Of a DNA stretch of 64,000 nucleotides, positions 18,562 through 27,324 are shown one piece after another. Position numbers and translations under genes: made by a program. The stretch is taken from positions 37,299 to 101,298 of the forward strand of contig NZ_BCUA01000003.1 of the NCBI RefSeq assembly GCF_001591045.1, written 5' to 3'. The stretch is from Sphingopyxis granuli NBRC 100800. GTDB lineage: Bacteria > Pseudomonadota > Alphaproteobacteria > Sphingomonadales > Sphingomonadaceae. Each line of letters opens with the position of its first letter. The first letter of the stretch is position 1. The notes under the pieces are model-generated. The model was not told the origin of the DNA. It saw nothing but the letters and a program-made list of their open reading frames with translations, and did no database searches.

Positions 18562-21105
18562 TCAGCGATTGGGATGAGCGATGCGCTCGATGGCATCGGC
18601 GAGCTGGTGGCCGCGGGCGATCTCGGCATCGATGGCGGCGAAGGTCTGGGGCGAACTCGAGAAGAGCGTTGCCGAATAGTCGTCGAGCACGAGCCGTCCG
18701 ATCGCCTCGGTCTCCGGCCCCTTGATGAACACCTCGGAATAGTCGCTCCCGGAGCGCTTGAGGCTGCGGATCAGCGTCTCGGTGCGATCGTCCATATCGA
18801 GGCGTTTGCTCGCCTTGAAATCGGCGATCGTCTCCGGCTTCTGCTGAAGGATCAGCATCCAGTCGCTGTTCTCCAGCGCTGCCGTCGCCCCGTCGGACTT
18901 GTAGTAGTCGTTGAGCGACTGGGTGGCTGTCGCAAGCGCCCCGCCATATTTCCGGCAGGTGCGGGCATAGGTTTCGACGAATTCACCCATCGAGCCGCCC
19001 TTCAGCATCGACCATGCTTCGTCGATCAGCAGCAGCTTGCGCAGCGACCTTGGGCTGCGCGTCATCGCCTGGCTGGTCATGAACATGATCGCGGAGAGCA
19101 CTACGCTGCGCAGATCCTCCCGGCTCGCGAGGTCGGACATCTCGAACACGGTGAAATCCGCATCGAGGTCGAGACTGGCCTGGCCTTCGAAGAAGGCGCC
19201 GTAGGTCCCTCCCGCCATGTACGGGGCCAGCGCGGTCGCAATATCGGTCGCGGTGTCATGCCCAAGATTGCCGAGCATCTCGCCGACGGTCGTGACCGTG
19301 GCTGCAGCGCCGTGTTCGGCCCAGACCATGTTGACCGCCCGGTCGATCAGCCCGCGCTCTGTATCGGTCAGCTTCGCGCTGTGGCGGGCCATTTGCCCAA
19401 CGATCGCCTTGATCATCCCGAAGCAGTCGAGGCGATAATCCTCGTCCTCGGCGGCGCGGGCTGCGTCGATCATCGAGAAGGGGTTGAGGCAGAAGCCCGC
19501 TTTCATCGTGAACTCGACAAAACGGCCGCCTTGCAGCTTGACCGAATGCTCGAAGCTGCGGCCATCGTCGATCACGACCACCTGCGCGCCTGCGCCGCGC
19601 AGCGCGGCGCACATCTCCTGGAGCAGCACCGACTTGCCCGATCCCGACTTGCCGCAGATCGCGACATTGTGGTTGCCGGCTTCGTTCTCGAACGGCGACC
19701 AGAAGAAGGGCTGGCCGCGCCGACCGACGAACAGCAGGTGGGGGTGGACGCTGCCGAGATACTCGCCCTGCATGGGCGCGATATTGGCCGCGGTAGTCGA
19801 CAGGACGGTCTTGAACCGCTTCAGCCGCTCCATGTCGGCGCCGAGCCCGTCGGCAAGCGTCAGCGGCATGGCGGCGAGCAGTCCCTGGATCTGAAGGTAG
19901 CGTTCGTCGGTGAGATCCCAGCCTGCAGCCTTGTAGATCGACTTGATCGCGCGTTCGTGGCGGTCGCCCTGGCCAAGCGGCGAATAGGTCGTCACGCCAT
20001 AAAACACCCGCACGAGGCGGCGGCCTTCCTGGAGCTCGGCCTGAACATGTTGCCACTCGGCGGCCTGTTCGCCGATCCGGGGCAGGAACCGGGCGCTGCG
20101 GGTTCCGGCGAGGCTGGTCGTGCGCATGAACTTGAAGCCGGCCTTCGCCGATGCAGCCTCTTGGTCGGGATAGACGAGACACAGCATGGTCGCGGCCGGG
20201 CAGGGGAAGCGCAGCTTGTCGGTGAACAGGTCGCCGATCAGCCGCGCGCATTCCCACGGGGCCCAGCGCGCCGGCATGTTGCGGACTGCAAAATGCCGGA
20301 CATCGAAAGCATCGGGATAGACGGTCCCGATCTCGGGCACCCCGTCATTGACCTTGCCGGTGGGACGGAACCGCTCGGTCAAGAGGCGCATGCGGTCTTC
20401 TGCCACGACCAGTTCGATGTCGTGGCGGATCGCCTGGGAGGCGATCGGATCGTTCGGGTTATAGGGCACAGCATCGTCTTGCGGCGCGGTGGTGGGCGAG
20501 GTCAGATCATCGATGACGGCGATCAGCGCTTCGGGACCGACTTCGACCACGCCGAGGTTGAGCGACTTGAGCATCGCCATCAGCCCCTCGCGGGTCTGCT
20601 TGAGATCCTCATTGCTGACCGACTTTGACGTCGGCACACCGACCGAGACGATCACCTGGTGGTGACGGGCGTGGAACGGCGCGTCCGCAGAGCCGGACTC
20701 CCAGACGAGCGAATAGAGCCGCCGCGCGCGGTGACGGGCAATCGCCTCGTACACGCCGCCCTGCATGTACCGTGGCGCAAACCACGGGGCGATGATTCTG
20801 CTGATGCGCGGGCTCGCAAGGTGGAGCACTTGCAGGCAGGCGCCCGCTGGCAAGCCTTCCGAAAAGAACTGCCCAAGGATTTCCCCTGTGCGCTCGTCCG
20901 CGCCGATCAGCGGCGTGACCGAGAGGACAAAGCCCTTCGAGCGTGCGTTGAAGTACAGGCGCGTTGCCGGATCATAGACCCTGTAGGGCAGCCAGTCGGA
21001 CAGCATGTCGACCATCAGCTGGGGGCGGGGCTTTTCGACGTGCTCGGCGTCACCCAGCAATCCGCTAAGCAGCCGATCAATGACGGACTTGAGTTGCTCG
21101 GCCAT
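18562..21105 (-). CDS. traC: TraC, type IV secretion ATPase (VirB4 family)
   Basis: 847 residues, near the F TraC length (875). Walker A CGKSGSGKSVLL lies at about residue 485 and Walker B LLLIDEAWSML at about 690; the C-terminal RecA-like domain also has the conserved ATQSLNDYY and TLIRSLKRSGSDYSEV regions. The N-terminal half matches the TraC/VirB4 N domain. It is the cytoplasmic/inner-membrane-associated motor that energises pilus assembly. ATG at 21105 overlaps the traV stop by one base (TAATG). Confidence 0.95.
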   Translation of the reverse strand: MAEQLKSVIDRLLSGLLGDAEHVEKPRPQLMVDMLSDWLPYRVYDPATRLYFNARSKGFVLSVTPLIGADERTGEILGQFFSEGLPAGACLQVLHLASPRISRIIAPWFAPRYMQGGVYEAIARHRARRLYSLVWESGSADAPFHARHHQVIVSVGVPTSKSVSNEDLKQTREGLMAMLKSLNLGVVEVGPEALIAVIDDLTSPTTAPQDDAVPYNPNDPIASQAIRHDIELVVAEDRMRLLTERFRPTGKVNDGVPEIGTVYPDAFDVRHFAVRNMPARWAPWECARLIGDLFTDKLRFPCPAATMLCLVYPDQEAASAKAGFKFMRTTSLAGTRSARFLPRIGEQAAEWQHVQAELQEGRRLVRVFYGVTTYSPLGQGDRHERAIKSIYKAAGWDLTDERYLQIQGLLAAMPLTLADGLGADMERLKRFKTVLSTTAANIAPMQGEYLGSVHPHLLFVGRRGQPFFWSPFENEAGNHNVAICGKSGSGKSVLLQEMCAALRGAGAQVVVIDDGRSFEHSVKLQGGRFVEFTMKAGFCLNPFSMIDAARAAEDEDYRLDCFGMIKAIVGQMARHSAKLTDTERGLIDRAVNMVWAEHGAAATVTTVGEMLGNLGHDTATDIATALAPYMAGGTYGAFFEGQASLDLDADFTVFEMSDLASREDLRSVVLSAIMFMTSQAMTRSPRSLRKLLLIDEAWSMLKGGSMGEFVETYARTCRKYGGALATATQSLNDYYKSDGATAALENSDWMLILQQKPETIADFKASKRLDMDDRTETLIRSLKRSGSDYSEVFIKGPETEAIGRLVLDDYSATLFSSSPQTFAAIDAEIARGHQLADAIERIAHPNR

Positions 21106-21917
21106 TACTTGGGTTCCTCGGGCTGCGGGGTGCTGGCTATCGGCTGTTCACCGGCCCTGGCTGCGGGGCGGATCGCAGCTTTCGCTGCTTCAATCGCCGC
21201 GGCGCTGGGGAACACGGGAGCGCTGTGCCGCGCCTCTGGCCGAGGGGTCCGATCACGCGGGGGAGGCGGCGTGTCGAACCCCTCGACCGCCGGTGCTTTG
21301 GCACCGGCAACGGCCTCGCGCGCCGTGGAGGGGAGGACCAGCGGCGAGGCATCTGAAACTGCATTTTCGGAACTGAGGGCATCAGCGCCCGGGGTCTCCA
21401 GGGTGCTGGTCCCGTTCGTGGGCGCGGATGAATAGGGCGATGCAAGATCGACGGTAGCATTCGAGTGTCCGTCTGCGGCTTCGTGTGCCGACGCAGCTTG
21501 AGCGGCCTTCAACTGCCGGCGGACCTGGCGCATGACGGCCCCGCTCTTGTCCTCACCCGCCTTGCGGCGCAGTTCGGTTGCCCAGCGCGGGTTGTCGACG
21601 ACTGTCCAGGCGACCGCTTCATCATGGAGCGTTCCTGCCTCATCGACATGCGCTGGGAAGACGACCCGCAGGGTCCGCTCCGCCGTACGCGTGGTGTCAG
21701 CCTCCACCACGCCCGACCGGGAGCGTGTCTCGGCATGAGGCGTCGTGCCCGCCGACAGAATGTTCGTTGCCTTGGCATCGATGACGTGGGCCGGTGCGCA
21801 GTCGCCCTTGGGCGCCCGGCAGGTGAAGTCACCTTCGACATTGGTGCCGAACGTGGCGCAGCCACTGGAGAAGCCGGCAAGGCAGGCGCAGACAAGAAGA
21901 CGTGATGGAAACCGCAT
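21105..21917 (-). CDS. traV: TraV, outer-membrane lipoprotein of the T4SS core
   Basis: 270 residues with a lipoprotein signal (LAGFSSGC, lipidated Cys about 20) and the TraV family cysteines just after it (FTCRAPKGDC). The C-terminal 150 residues are Pro/Ala/Ser-rich and low complexity. TraV (VirB7-like) forms the outer-membrane core with TraK and TraB. ATG at 21917 lies 4 bp after the dsbC stop and is preceded by GGAT at about 7 bp; the longer upstream frame lies inside dsbC and was rejected. It is longer than F TraV (171) because of the C-terminal tail. Confidence 0.87.
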   Translation of the reverse strand: MRFPSRLLVCACLAGFSSGCATFGTNVEGDFTCRAPKGDCAPAHVIDAKATNILSAGTTPHAETRSRSGVVEADTTRTAERTLRVVFPAHVDEAGTLHDEAVAWTVVDNPRWATELRRKAGEDKSGAVMRQVRRQLKAAQAASAHEAADGHSNATVDLASPYSSAPTNGTSTLETPGADALSSENAVSDASPLVLPSTAREAVAGAKAPAVEGFDTPPPPRDRTPRPEARHSAPVFPSAAAIEAAKAAIRPAARAGEQPIASTPQPEEPK

Positions 21918-21921
21918 GGGG

Positions 21922-22836
21922 TTATCCTTTCGGAGCTGGGGTGGGAGCCCGGGTGGAGGTTGGGCGCAGGAATTCCCGGAGCACTGCAGCAGGCCGGAAA
22001 CCCTCGAGAACGGCGCCATCGGCGGGGCGCACGATCACCGGCGTGCCGCCAAAGCCGTGTGCCCGGGCGAAGGCCTCGTTGGCATCGAGGCCGCTCGTGT
22101 CGCAGGGTTTGGGATTGGCGAGCGCCAGACCCGAATATGCCATGTGCAGCGCCAGCTCGGGACGAGGTGAGCACAGAACCCGCTCGGCGTCGCGGCGGCT
22201 CTCTGCGCCGAAAATCGAGATCGGCCGTTCTTCGACCCGCGCCCCGATCGCCTTCAGTTCTGCCTCAAGCTTCTTGCAGTAGCCGCAGTGGAAGTCCGAG
22301 AAGACAACGACACGTGGACCATTGGCAGGGCCCCAGGTGATCGCGCCATTTGATGGAAGCTTGCTAAGCTGCACATGCCGCGGTTCAGCGTTCCGGGCTG
22401 AAGCTGCTGATGGGTTTGGGTTCCCATCCGCTTGCGCTTCGGGATTGCTGCGCCGTGCTGCCCCTGCTGCCAGCAGGTCCGGATTGAGGGCGAGCAGCCG
22501 TGCAGCCGTCAGATCCTGACGGGCTTCCATGTCATAGACCCGGCCGATCACCAGATACTTCGCAGCCCGGTCGACATAGAAGAGCGTCGACTTGGATGCG
22601 ACCTCGCACAAACCGCCAAGGCCTTTGCAGTTGATCGCGTCGATCGGGGTCTTGGGCAGCCGCAGCTTCAGTGCCTCACGCACCTTCGCCATGTCCGGAG
22701 CGGCAGTGGGGGCTGCAAGGCTTGCCACCGCCCATCCGGTTGCGGCCGACAAGGCGATGATTGCTGCCAGTCCTGCGCTGGCACGCAACCAGCGGCGCCG
22801 ACCATTGCCCTGCTCAAGGAGATTGTTTTCGATCAT
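21922..22836 (-). CDS. DsbC-like disulphide isomerase of the transfer operon
   Basis: 304 residues. A signal-anchor (about 20-38) precedes a DsbC dimerisation-like domain and a thioredoxin fold with the active site FHCGYCKKLEAEL (CxxC, about 187-190) and a cis-Pro loop (GGTPVIV). Such isomerases are often encoded in F-type operons and would serve the Cys-rich TraN, TraU, TraH and TraV. It overlaps the traB stop by 4 bp (ATGA). Confidence 0.88.
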   Translation of the reverse strand: MIENNLLEQGNGRRRWLRASAGLAAIIALSAATGWAVASLAAPTAAPDMAKVREALKLRLPKTPIDAINCKGLGGLCEVASKSTLFYVDRAAKYLVIGRVYDMEARQDLTAARLLALNPDLLAAGAARRSNPEAQADGNPNPSAASARNAEPRHVQLSKLPSNGAITWGPANGPRVVVFSDFHCGYCKKLEAELKAIGARVEERPISIFGAESRRDAERVLCSPRPELALHMAYSGLALANPKPCDTSGLDANEAFARAHGFGGTPVIVRPADGAVLEGFRPAAVLREFLRPTSTRAPTPAPKG

Positions 22837-24173
22837 TGGGAGTTCCTCACGTAGACGCCGTCGAGGAACACGATCTCGACATCGATGCCGGTCGGCATCT
22901 CGACGACGGGTTGGTACTGTTCGGCGCGCTCGATCAGGTATTTGCTGACGGTGTCGGCGGCATCGGCGGCGCCCTGGCCAAGCCCGCCACCGAGGATGTC
23001 GCCGGCGGACAGCTTGGAGCGGCTGCCGTCGGGGTTGGTCGTGACGCCGGAGAACACGCTGTTGGCGTTTGCGGAGAAGCCGCGCCCGAAACCGCCGACG
23101 ATCCCGGCGAGCAATGCCTGGCTGACGAGGCTGCCTTCGCGGCTCACGACGCGACCGCGCACCCCGGACTTGCCAGCGAAGCTGATGAAGCCCTTGACCT
23201 CGCTCACCGCGACCCGGCCACCAGGCTGATCGCAGGTCATGCGCGCGAGCTTCACATAGACCTTCTCGCTGCTGAGATCCCCGCGCGCTGCACCGTTCAC
23301 AACGCAGCCCTGGATCCGGGTGGTCAGAACTTTCCCGTTCTGCATGACGGATCGGGCAGGCCCCGTGATCCTCAGCACCACGGGCAGCGGATCGGTCTGG
23401 CTGGCGACGCCCGCCGAGGCGTCGACGCCGACGATCACCCGGGCGGGCGCATAGGAATTGGGCGGCAGGTAATCAGGCGAGTCCTCGACGACGACCGGCG
23501 GGGCATCGGGGCGACCCACTCTGAGACCACTGCTTGCCGCCTTGTCGGAGCTGAAGCTCATCAGCTTCACCTCGCCAGAGGACGGGATCATGCCGCCCTG
23601 CGGATCACCGCCTGCGGCCACAGCACTGGGCTGAGGCGAACGTCCCCGCGCGTCATAACCGCCTGCCTGCGGCCCATAGGCCGGTGGCGGTACAGCGGGT
23701 GCCGTCGTCGCTGGCTGAGCGGCAAGCCGTGTCTTCAGCTCAGCATTCTCTGCGGAGATGGCATCAATCGCAGCCTGCCCATCGACCCGCATGGCCTGGT
23801 TTTCGGCTTTGAGAGCCGCGAGCTGTGCCTCGATCTCCGTCCGCGGGATGCTCCCATCCTTCAGCGCCTTCTGTTCGCGTGTGACCGCATCCAGCCGGTT
23901 GCCATAGGTTGCCACGAACTCGCGCTGTGACAGATCGCGGTTGACCAGACCTGCCGTGTCGATCGTCTGCGCCGCATTGGGATCGCCGGTCTTGGCCTTG
24001 TCGTCACCGCCAAGGATGAACCAGCTCCCGCCCAGCAGCGCGAGCGCTCCCAGCGAGCCCAGCAGCAGCTTCTGACGGCGCGCAGTGCGGGCGTTGAGCC
24101 CGGAAAGTTCGGATGGCGCCGCACTCTCGGCCTGCAGAGGGGCAGGGCTTGGCGTATTAGCTGCATCAGTCAT
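22833..24173 (-). CDS. traB: TraB, T4SS core scaffold (VirB10-like)
   Basis: 446 residues with one N-terminal transmembrane helix (about 44-61), a coiled-coil-like segment (about 85-140) and a C-terminal VirB10/TraB beta-barrel domain containing the conserved GFISFAGKSGVRGRVVSREG and FLDGVYVRNSQ end. It spans inner membrane to outer membrane and joins the TraV/TraK core. ATG at 24173 was chosen at the end of traK (8-bp overlap); the longer frame runs back into traK. Length matches F TraB (475). Confidence 0.93.
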   Translation of the reverse strand: MTDAANTPSPAPLQAESAAPSELSGLNARTARRQKLLLGSLGALALLGGSWFILGGDDKAKTGDPNAAQTIDTAGLVNRDLSQREFVATYGNRLDAVTREQKALKDGSIPRTEIEAQLAALKAENQAMRVDGQAAIDAISAENAELKTRLAAQPATTAPAVPPPAYGPQAGGYDARGRSPQPSAVAAGGDPQGGMIPSSGEVKLMSFSSDKAASSGLRVGRPDAPPVVVEDSPDYLPPNSYAPARVIVGVDASAGVASQTDPLPVVLRITGPARSVMQNGKVLTTRIQGCVVNGAARGDLSSEKVYVKLARMTCDQPGGRVAVSEVKGFISFAGKSGVRGRVVSREGSLVSQALLAGIVGGFGRGFSANANSVFSGVTTNPDGSRSKLSAGDILGGGLGQGAADAADTVSKYLIERAEQYQPVVEMPTGIDVEIVFLDGVYVRNSQ

Positions 24174-24924
24174 GGCCGGTCTCCGCGTTTGCGCCGACAA
24201 CAAAGGCCGTGGTGCTGGTCCCGGGCTCGAGCTTTGGCTCGGCGATCGAGACAGCTAGAGTGTCGCGGGGCGCGAGATCGCGTTCGGCCAGCGTCACCGG
24301 CTTCGACCCGCGATTGTGGATGCGGACCACCTTTCCGGTGAGACTGGCGCCGCGATAATCAGCGATGAGCTGGACTTCGAGATCGCCGACCCGGGCAGGC
24401 ATGGCGGCCCTCTGGCGGACCTCGAAGCCATCGACAGTCCGGTCGTTGGCCATGGCCTGGATCAGCCTGACGGCGCTGGTCTCGAGCGGGGTCTGGCTTT
24501 CCCAATCCGCAGCCCGGTTCTTCGCGATCGTGGGGTTGGTGACGAAGACCTGGGTCGCTGGAATTTGCTCAACCCGGCACGCGACCTTGTAGACGAAGCC
24601 CTTCTTGGTCGTGGCGAAGAAGCTGATCGACCGCGCCGCATAGGTCTCGGGCACCGACACGTATATGTCGCCGCGCAGCGGTTCGTTGGTGACCGCAAAA
24701 TCGTTGTAGGGCGTGCCGGTCGAGATCTTCGAGACGCTGGCAAACTGGTCATCGACCAGCGCGAAGCGCGTCAGCTCGCGGGCCGACACAGCGCATTCGA
24801 TGCTCGCTCCGTCTGCAGCCTGTTTGAACTGGTCGGCGGCCTCGGCGCCGCTCCCTGAGAATGCGAGCATGGTACTGGCGCAAAGAGCCAGACTCCACGC
24901 GCGCGTCTTGCGTCGGTAAGCCAT
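24166..24924 (-). CDS. traK: TraK, secretin-like T4SS core protein (VirB9-like)
   Basis: 252 residues with a signal peptide (about 1-29, ending AEA). The family regions DIYVSVPETYAARSISFF and RGASLTGKVVRIHNRGSKPVTL are typical of the C-terminal TraK domain that binds TraB and TraV at the outer membrane. ATG at 24924 overlaps the traE stop by one base; the much longer open frame reaching to 26079 is only a shadow of traE, traL and traA in this frame and was trimmed. Confidence 0.9.
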   Translation of the reverse strand: MAYRRKTRAWSLALCASTMLAFSGSGAEAADQFKQAADGASIECAVSARELTRFALVDDQFASVSKISTGTPYNDFAVTNEPLRGDIYVSVPETYAARSISFFATTKKGFVYKVACRVEQIPATQVFVTNPTIAKNRAADWESQTPLETSAVRLIQAMANDRTVDGFEVRQRAAMPARVGDLEVQLIADYRGASLTGKVVRIHNRGSKPVTLAERDLAPRDTLAVSIAEPKLEPGTSTTAFVVGANAETGHD

Positions 24925-25496
24925 CACTGGGCCTCCTTCGTTGGGTCTTTGGTGGGCAACTGGCTGAAGCCTGACAGCGCGAGACGCAGGCCCCGGTAGG
25001 TCCAGTTGAAGCGGAAACGGCGCTCGTCGCTCGCGATGACCTGGGCACCGACAAACGTCTTGAGCGTCCCCGTCACGTCGGACGTCAGCCCCTTGGGGTC
25101 GACGGTCATCGAGCGGATGACGAAGGCCTGGGTGACGTCCGAACCCCGCTGCTCTTCGACAATCCGCACGAGATCGGCCTTTAGCCGTCCGTAGCTTGCC
25201 GGATCGGCGAGCTTCAGGATCTCGTCCATCCAGTAGTCGAGACCCTCGGGGCTGCGATTGAGGAGAACGAGCGCGGCATCGCGGGTCACGAGTTCGAGAT
25301 AGTCGGCCTCGACCCCCGCGCTGCTGACAGTGAGCTGCTTGGGGAGCGTTGGCAGGAGCACGACTTCGCGGTCGCGGGTGGCAGCAAGGCTGACCGCTAC
25401 GACGAGCGCAATGCCAAGTCCGGCGCTGGTGAGCGCAAAGAGGTTGCGCTGGCGCAGCAGCGACTGCTGACGCTCGTGTGAAATGTCGGCAAACAT
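24924..25496 (-). CDS. traE: TraE, T4SS inner-membrane protein (VirB8-like)
   Basis: 190 residues, equal to F TraE (188). One N-terminal transmembrane helix (about 21-41) is followed by a periplasmic NTF2-like domain with conserved KQLTVSSAGVEADYLELVTRD and VTGTLKTFVGAQVI. It is an inner-membrane assembly component. ATG at 25496 lies 12 bp downstream of traL. Confidence 0.92.
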   Translation of the reverse strand: MFADISHERQQSLLRQRNLFALTSAGLGIALVVAVSLAATRDREVVLLPTLPKQLTVSSAGVEADYLELVTRDAALVLLNRSPEGLDYWMDEILKLADPASYGRLKADLVRIVEEQRGSDVTQAFVIRSMTVDPKGLTSDVTGTLKTFVGAQVIASDERRFRFNWTYRGLRLALSGFSQLPTKDPTKEAQ

Positions 25497-25508
25497 GGAT
25501 ATCTCCCC

Positions 25509-25796
25509 TCAACCGGCAAGCAGGCGGCAGTGGGAAGGCGGCGTCGATTTCAGACCCAACAATCCGGCCGGCAGATACCAATAGGCGGCATGGGCTACCC
25601 AGGAGCTGGCGCGTCCTGCTTTTGCCTTTCGCAGCGCGAACCAGGCGCCGAAGGCAACGATAATGCCGATAAAGATATGCTGGCTGAGGATCCCCCAGGT
25701 GAAGGGGATGAGCATCCCGGCGAACTCGTCGATGGTCCAGAAGCCGATAAGCTCCGGATCGTCGAGCCGCCGCGGGATGATATATGGGTCTGCCAT
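25509..25796 (-). CDS. traL: TraL, T4SS inner-membrane protein (VirB3-like)
   Basis: 95 residues with the family N-terminus PRRLDDPELIGFWTIDE and two adjacent hydrophobic helices (about 27-58). F TraL is 91 residues. It is an inner-membrane component required for pilus assembly, located directly after the pilin gene as in F. Confidence 0.92.
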   Translation of the reverse strand: MADPYIIPRRLDDPELIGFWTIDEFAGMLIPFTWGILSQHIFIGIIVAFGAWFALRKAKAGRASSWVAHAAYWYLPAGLLGLKSTPPSHCRLLAG

Positions 25797-25822
25797 GGCG
25801 ACGCGCCTTCCCGTCCGATGCG

Positions 25823-26167
25823 TCAGATGACCGCGGTGACGACCGAGGTGACGATCGGAACACCCGTGCCGACGCCGATGCCGACACCGACCGGAACAGC
25901 GACCTGTCCGAGCGAGAACCGGCCGGAGGCGAGACCGATGAGACCGCCCGCAAGGCTGAGGACGGTGATGATCTTGCCGCCCGAGCCTTCGAGGAAATCA
26001 GTGAATTTCGTGAGGGCAGGGGTGAAGGTCGTGTCGGCGCCGGCGTAAGCGGCGCTGGCGGCCAATGCTGCGACAGCAAGCGCTACCGCAAAGGTCATGG
26101 CCCGCCCGAGCTTCGAGGGGTTCTGATCAATGGCGCTGGAACGCCGGGAAAGGGTAAGAGACTGCAT
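25823..26167 (-). CDS. traA: TraA-like pilin precursor
   Basis: 114 residues. A long leader (about 1-45) ends AAYAGA and is followed by a mature region of about 65 residues with two hydrophobic helices (TVLSLAGGLIGLASGRF; VPVGVGIGVGTGVPIVTSVV), the standard pilin layout. ATG at 26167 has GGAG 6 bp upstream; an in-frame ATG at 26179 lacks a ribosome site. As first gene of the operon, it should be the conjugative pilus subunit, processed after AYA or AAYAG, perhaps by the S26 peptidase encoded downstream. Identification rests on size, topology and position because pilin sequences diverge fast. Confidence 0.82.
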   Translation of the reverse strand: MQSLTLSRRSSAIDQNPSKLGRAMTFAVALAVAALAASAAYAGADTTFTPALTKFTDFLEGSGGKIITVLSLAGGLIGLASGRFSLGQVAVPVGVGIGVGTGVPIVTSVVTAVI

Positions 26168-26515
26168 ATGGAGCTCCATCTGGAGGGGTGAACCCAGCGT
26201 TCTTTCGTTCGCTGTGTGTTCCACATGGATCTAGGAAATCGATGTAGGAAAGTCGGATTGCCGCTGGAGCTGAAGTGGCGGACGGATATGGACGCATCAA
26301 TTGCTCGGCGTCGGCGATAATGCGCAGAAACAGCGGCTTATTTCGCAATTAGCGTCGACGAATCCCGACAAGCGTGGCGGTGATGGTCGGCGACTCGGGC
26401 CTAGGGGATGATTCGCCTAGAAACGATATGTTCCATAAATGTTCTTTTCATTTTCCTACATGGATCACGCGCGATATGGCTACGACTCAGTTCCTCATCG
26501 TTGGAGTTTTTGTCG
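26168..26515. promoter_or_regulatory. Divergent control region between tra operon and HTH regulator
   Basis: 348 bp without a gene, between traA (minus) and the regulator gene (plus). It is more AT-rich than its neighbours at 26400-26465. A near-direct repeat, TTCCACATGGATC at 26219-26231 and TTCCTACATGGATC at 26453-26466, brackets the region, and ATGTAGGAAA at 26242-26251 is the inverse of TTTCCTACAT at 26452-26461. These are good candidates for operators of the adjacent regulator controlling both directions. Promoter boxes are not certain. Confidence 0.5.
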
Positions 26516-26977
26516 ATGCACCAGCCCGCGCCATTCCGATGCGAAGCCAACACCAGCCTCGCGCACATTCTTGCCCATGCAATCGAGTCGTCTGACAAGC
26601 CGAAGCACCAGATCGCTCGGGAAGTCGGGATCCACCGCGAGACCCTGCTTCGTGTCATGCGCGGCGATCGGCCGATCGGCCTTGATGAAGCCGCGCGCGT
26701 TCTCGATGTCTGCGGCGCCTTTCCCCGCGCCAGCATGATCCTCGCGTTGGCTGGTCAGGAGGATCTCGCCTGCGAATGGATGCGCAGCGAGATGGGGGAG
26801 TTCCTTGAGGACTTCTTTACGGCCTTGCCAGGCCAGCTCGAACGCACGCTTGGGCGACGCGTGGAAGATTTGCGACCCCGGTGGGCGAACGGCACTTCGC
26901 AGCTCGTCGCGCGCATGCTTGCCAAGCATATCGATGATTTTGTGGGCCGCGACATTTCGATGTCGCTTCCGCGCTGA
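26516..26977 (+). CDS. HTH transcriptional regulator next to the tra operon
   Basis: 153 residues; ATG at 26516 with GGAG at 10 bp. Residues about 25-65 form a Cro/CI-like helix-turn-helix (HQIAREVGIHRETLLRVMRG followed by PIGLDEAARVLDVCG). The C-terminal half is helical with no recognised ligand domain. Placed divergently from traA and facing repeat elements in the shared control region, it is probably the regulator of transfer gene expression. Function is inferred from fold and position. Confidence 0.75.
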   Translation: MHQPAPFRCEANTSLAHILAHAIESSDKPKHQIAREVGIHRETLLRVMRGDRPIGLDEAARVLDVCGAFPRASMILALAGQEDLACEWMRSEMGEFLEDFFTALPGQLERTLGRRVEDLRPRWANGTSQLVARMLAKHIDDFVGRDISMSLPR

Positions 26978-27026
26978 TCCAATTCACCTCGGAGGGGACC
27001 GAGAAATTGACCCGACAGGAACGATC

Positions 27027-27287
27027 ATGAATGCACAGCCCCAGCCTACCGAGGACGGCGCAAACGCAGAACATGCGACGTCTGGCCCCCCGCCGGCCAG
27101 GCTTTTGCGGCTGCCTGAAGTCATCGACCGTGTTGGCCTGCGTCGGTCAGCTATCTATCAGCGGATGAGCGAAGGGCGCTTTCCGAAATCCCGCTCGCTC
27201 GGCCCCAAATGCACGGTGTGGGTTGAAGAGGAAATCGATGCGTGGATCAGATCAATTGCGGACAAGCCGCACCGAGACGCTCGGTAA
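27027..27287 (+). CDS. AlpA-family phage-type regulator
   Basis: 86 residues; the core RLLRLPEVIDRVGLRRSAIYQRMSEGRFPKSRSLGPK followed by VWVEEEIDAWI is the AlpA/MerR-like winged helix found in integrative elements, where AlpA proteins act on excision or transcription. ATG at 27027 with GACAGGAACG upstream. Lies 49 bp after the HTH regulator and probably forms a regulatory pair with it. Confidence 0.85.
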   Translation: MNAQPQPTEDGANAEHATSGPPPARLLRLPEVIDRVGLRRSAIYQRMSEGRFPKSRSLGPKCTVWVEEEIDAWIRSIADKPHRDAR

Positions 27288-27324
27288 ACTATCCTGAAAG
27301 AAATCATCGCGCTGAGCTCTGCGC

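Noticed and set aside
18559..20628. Long plus-strand open frame of 689 codons opposite traC
   Set aside because: It is the antisense shadow of the GC-rich traC gene. It has no recognisable domain, and traC has full Walker motifs and length.
25006..26079. N-terminal extension of traK reaching back to 26079
   Set aside because: The extension is out-of-frame traE, traL and traA sequence; the signal peptide after ATG 24924 fixes the true start.
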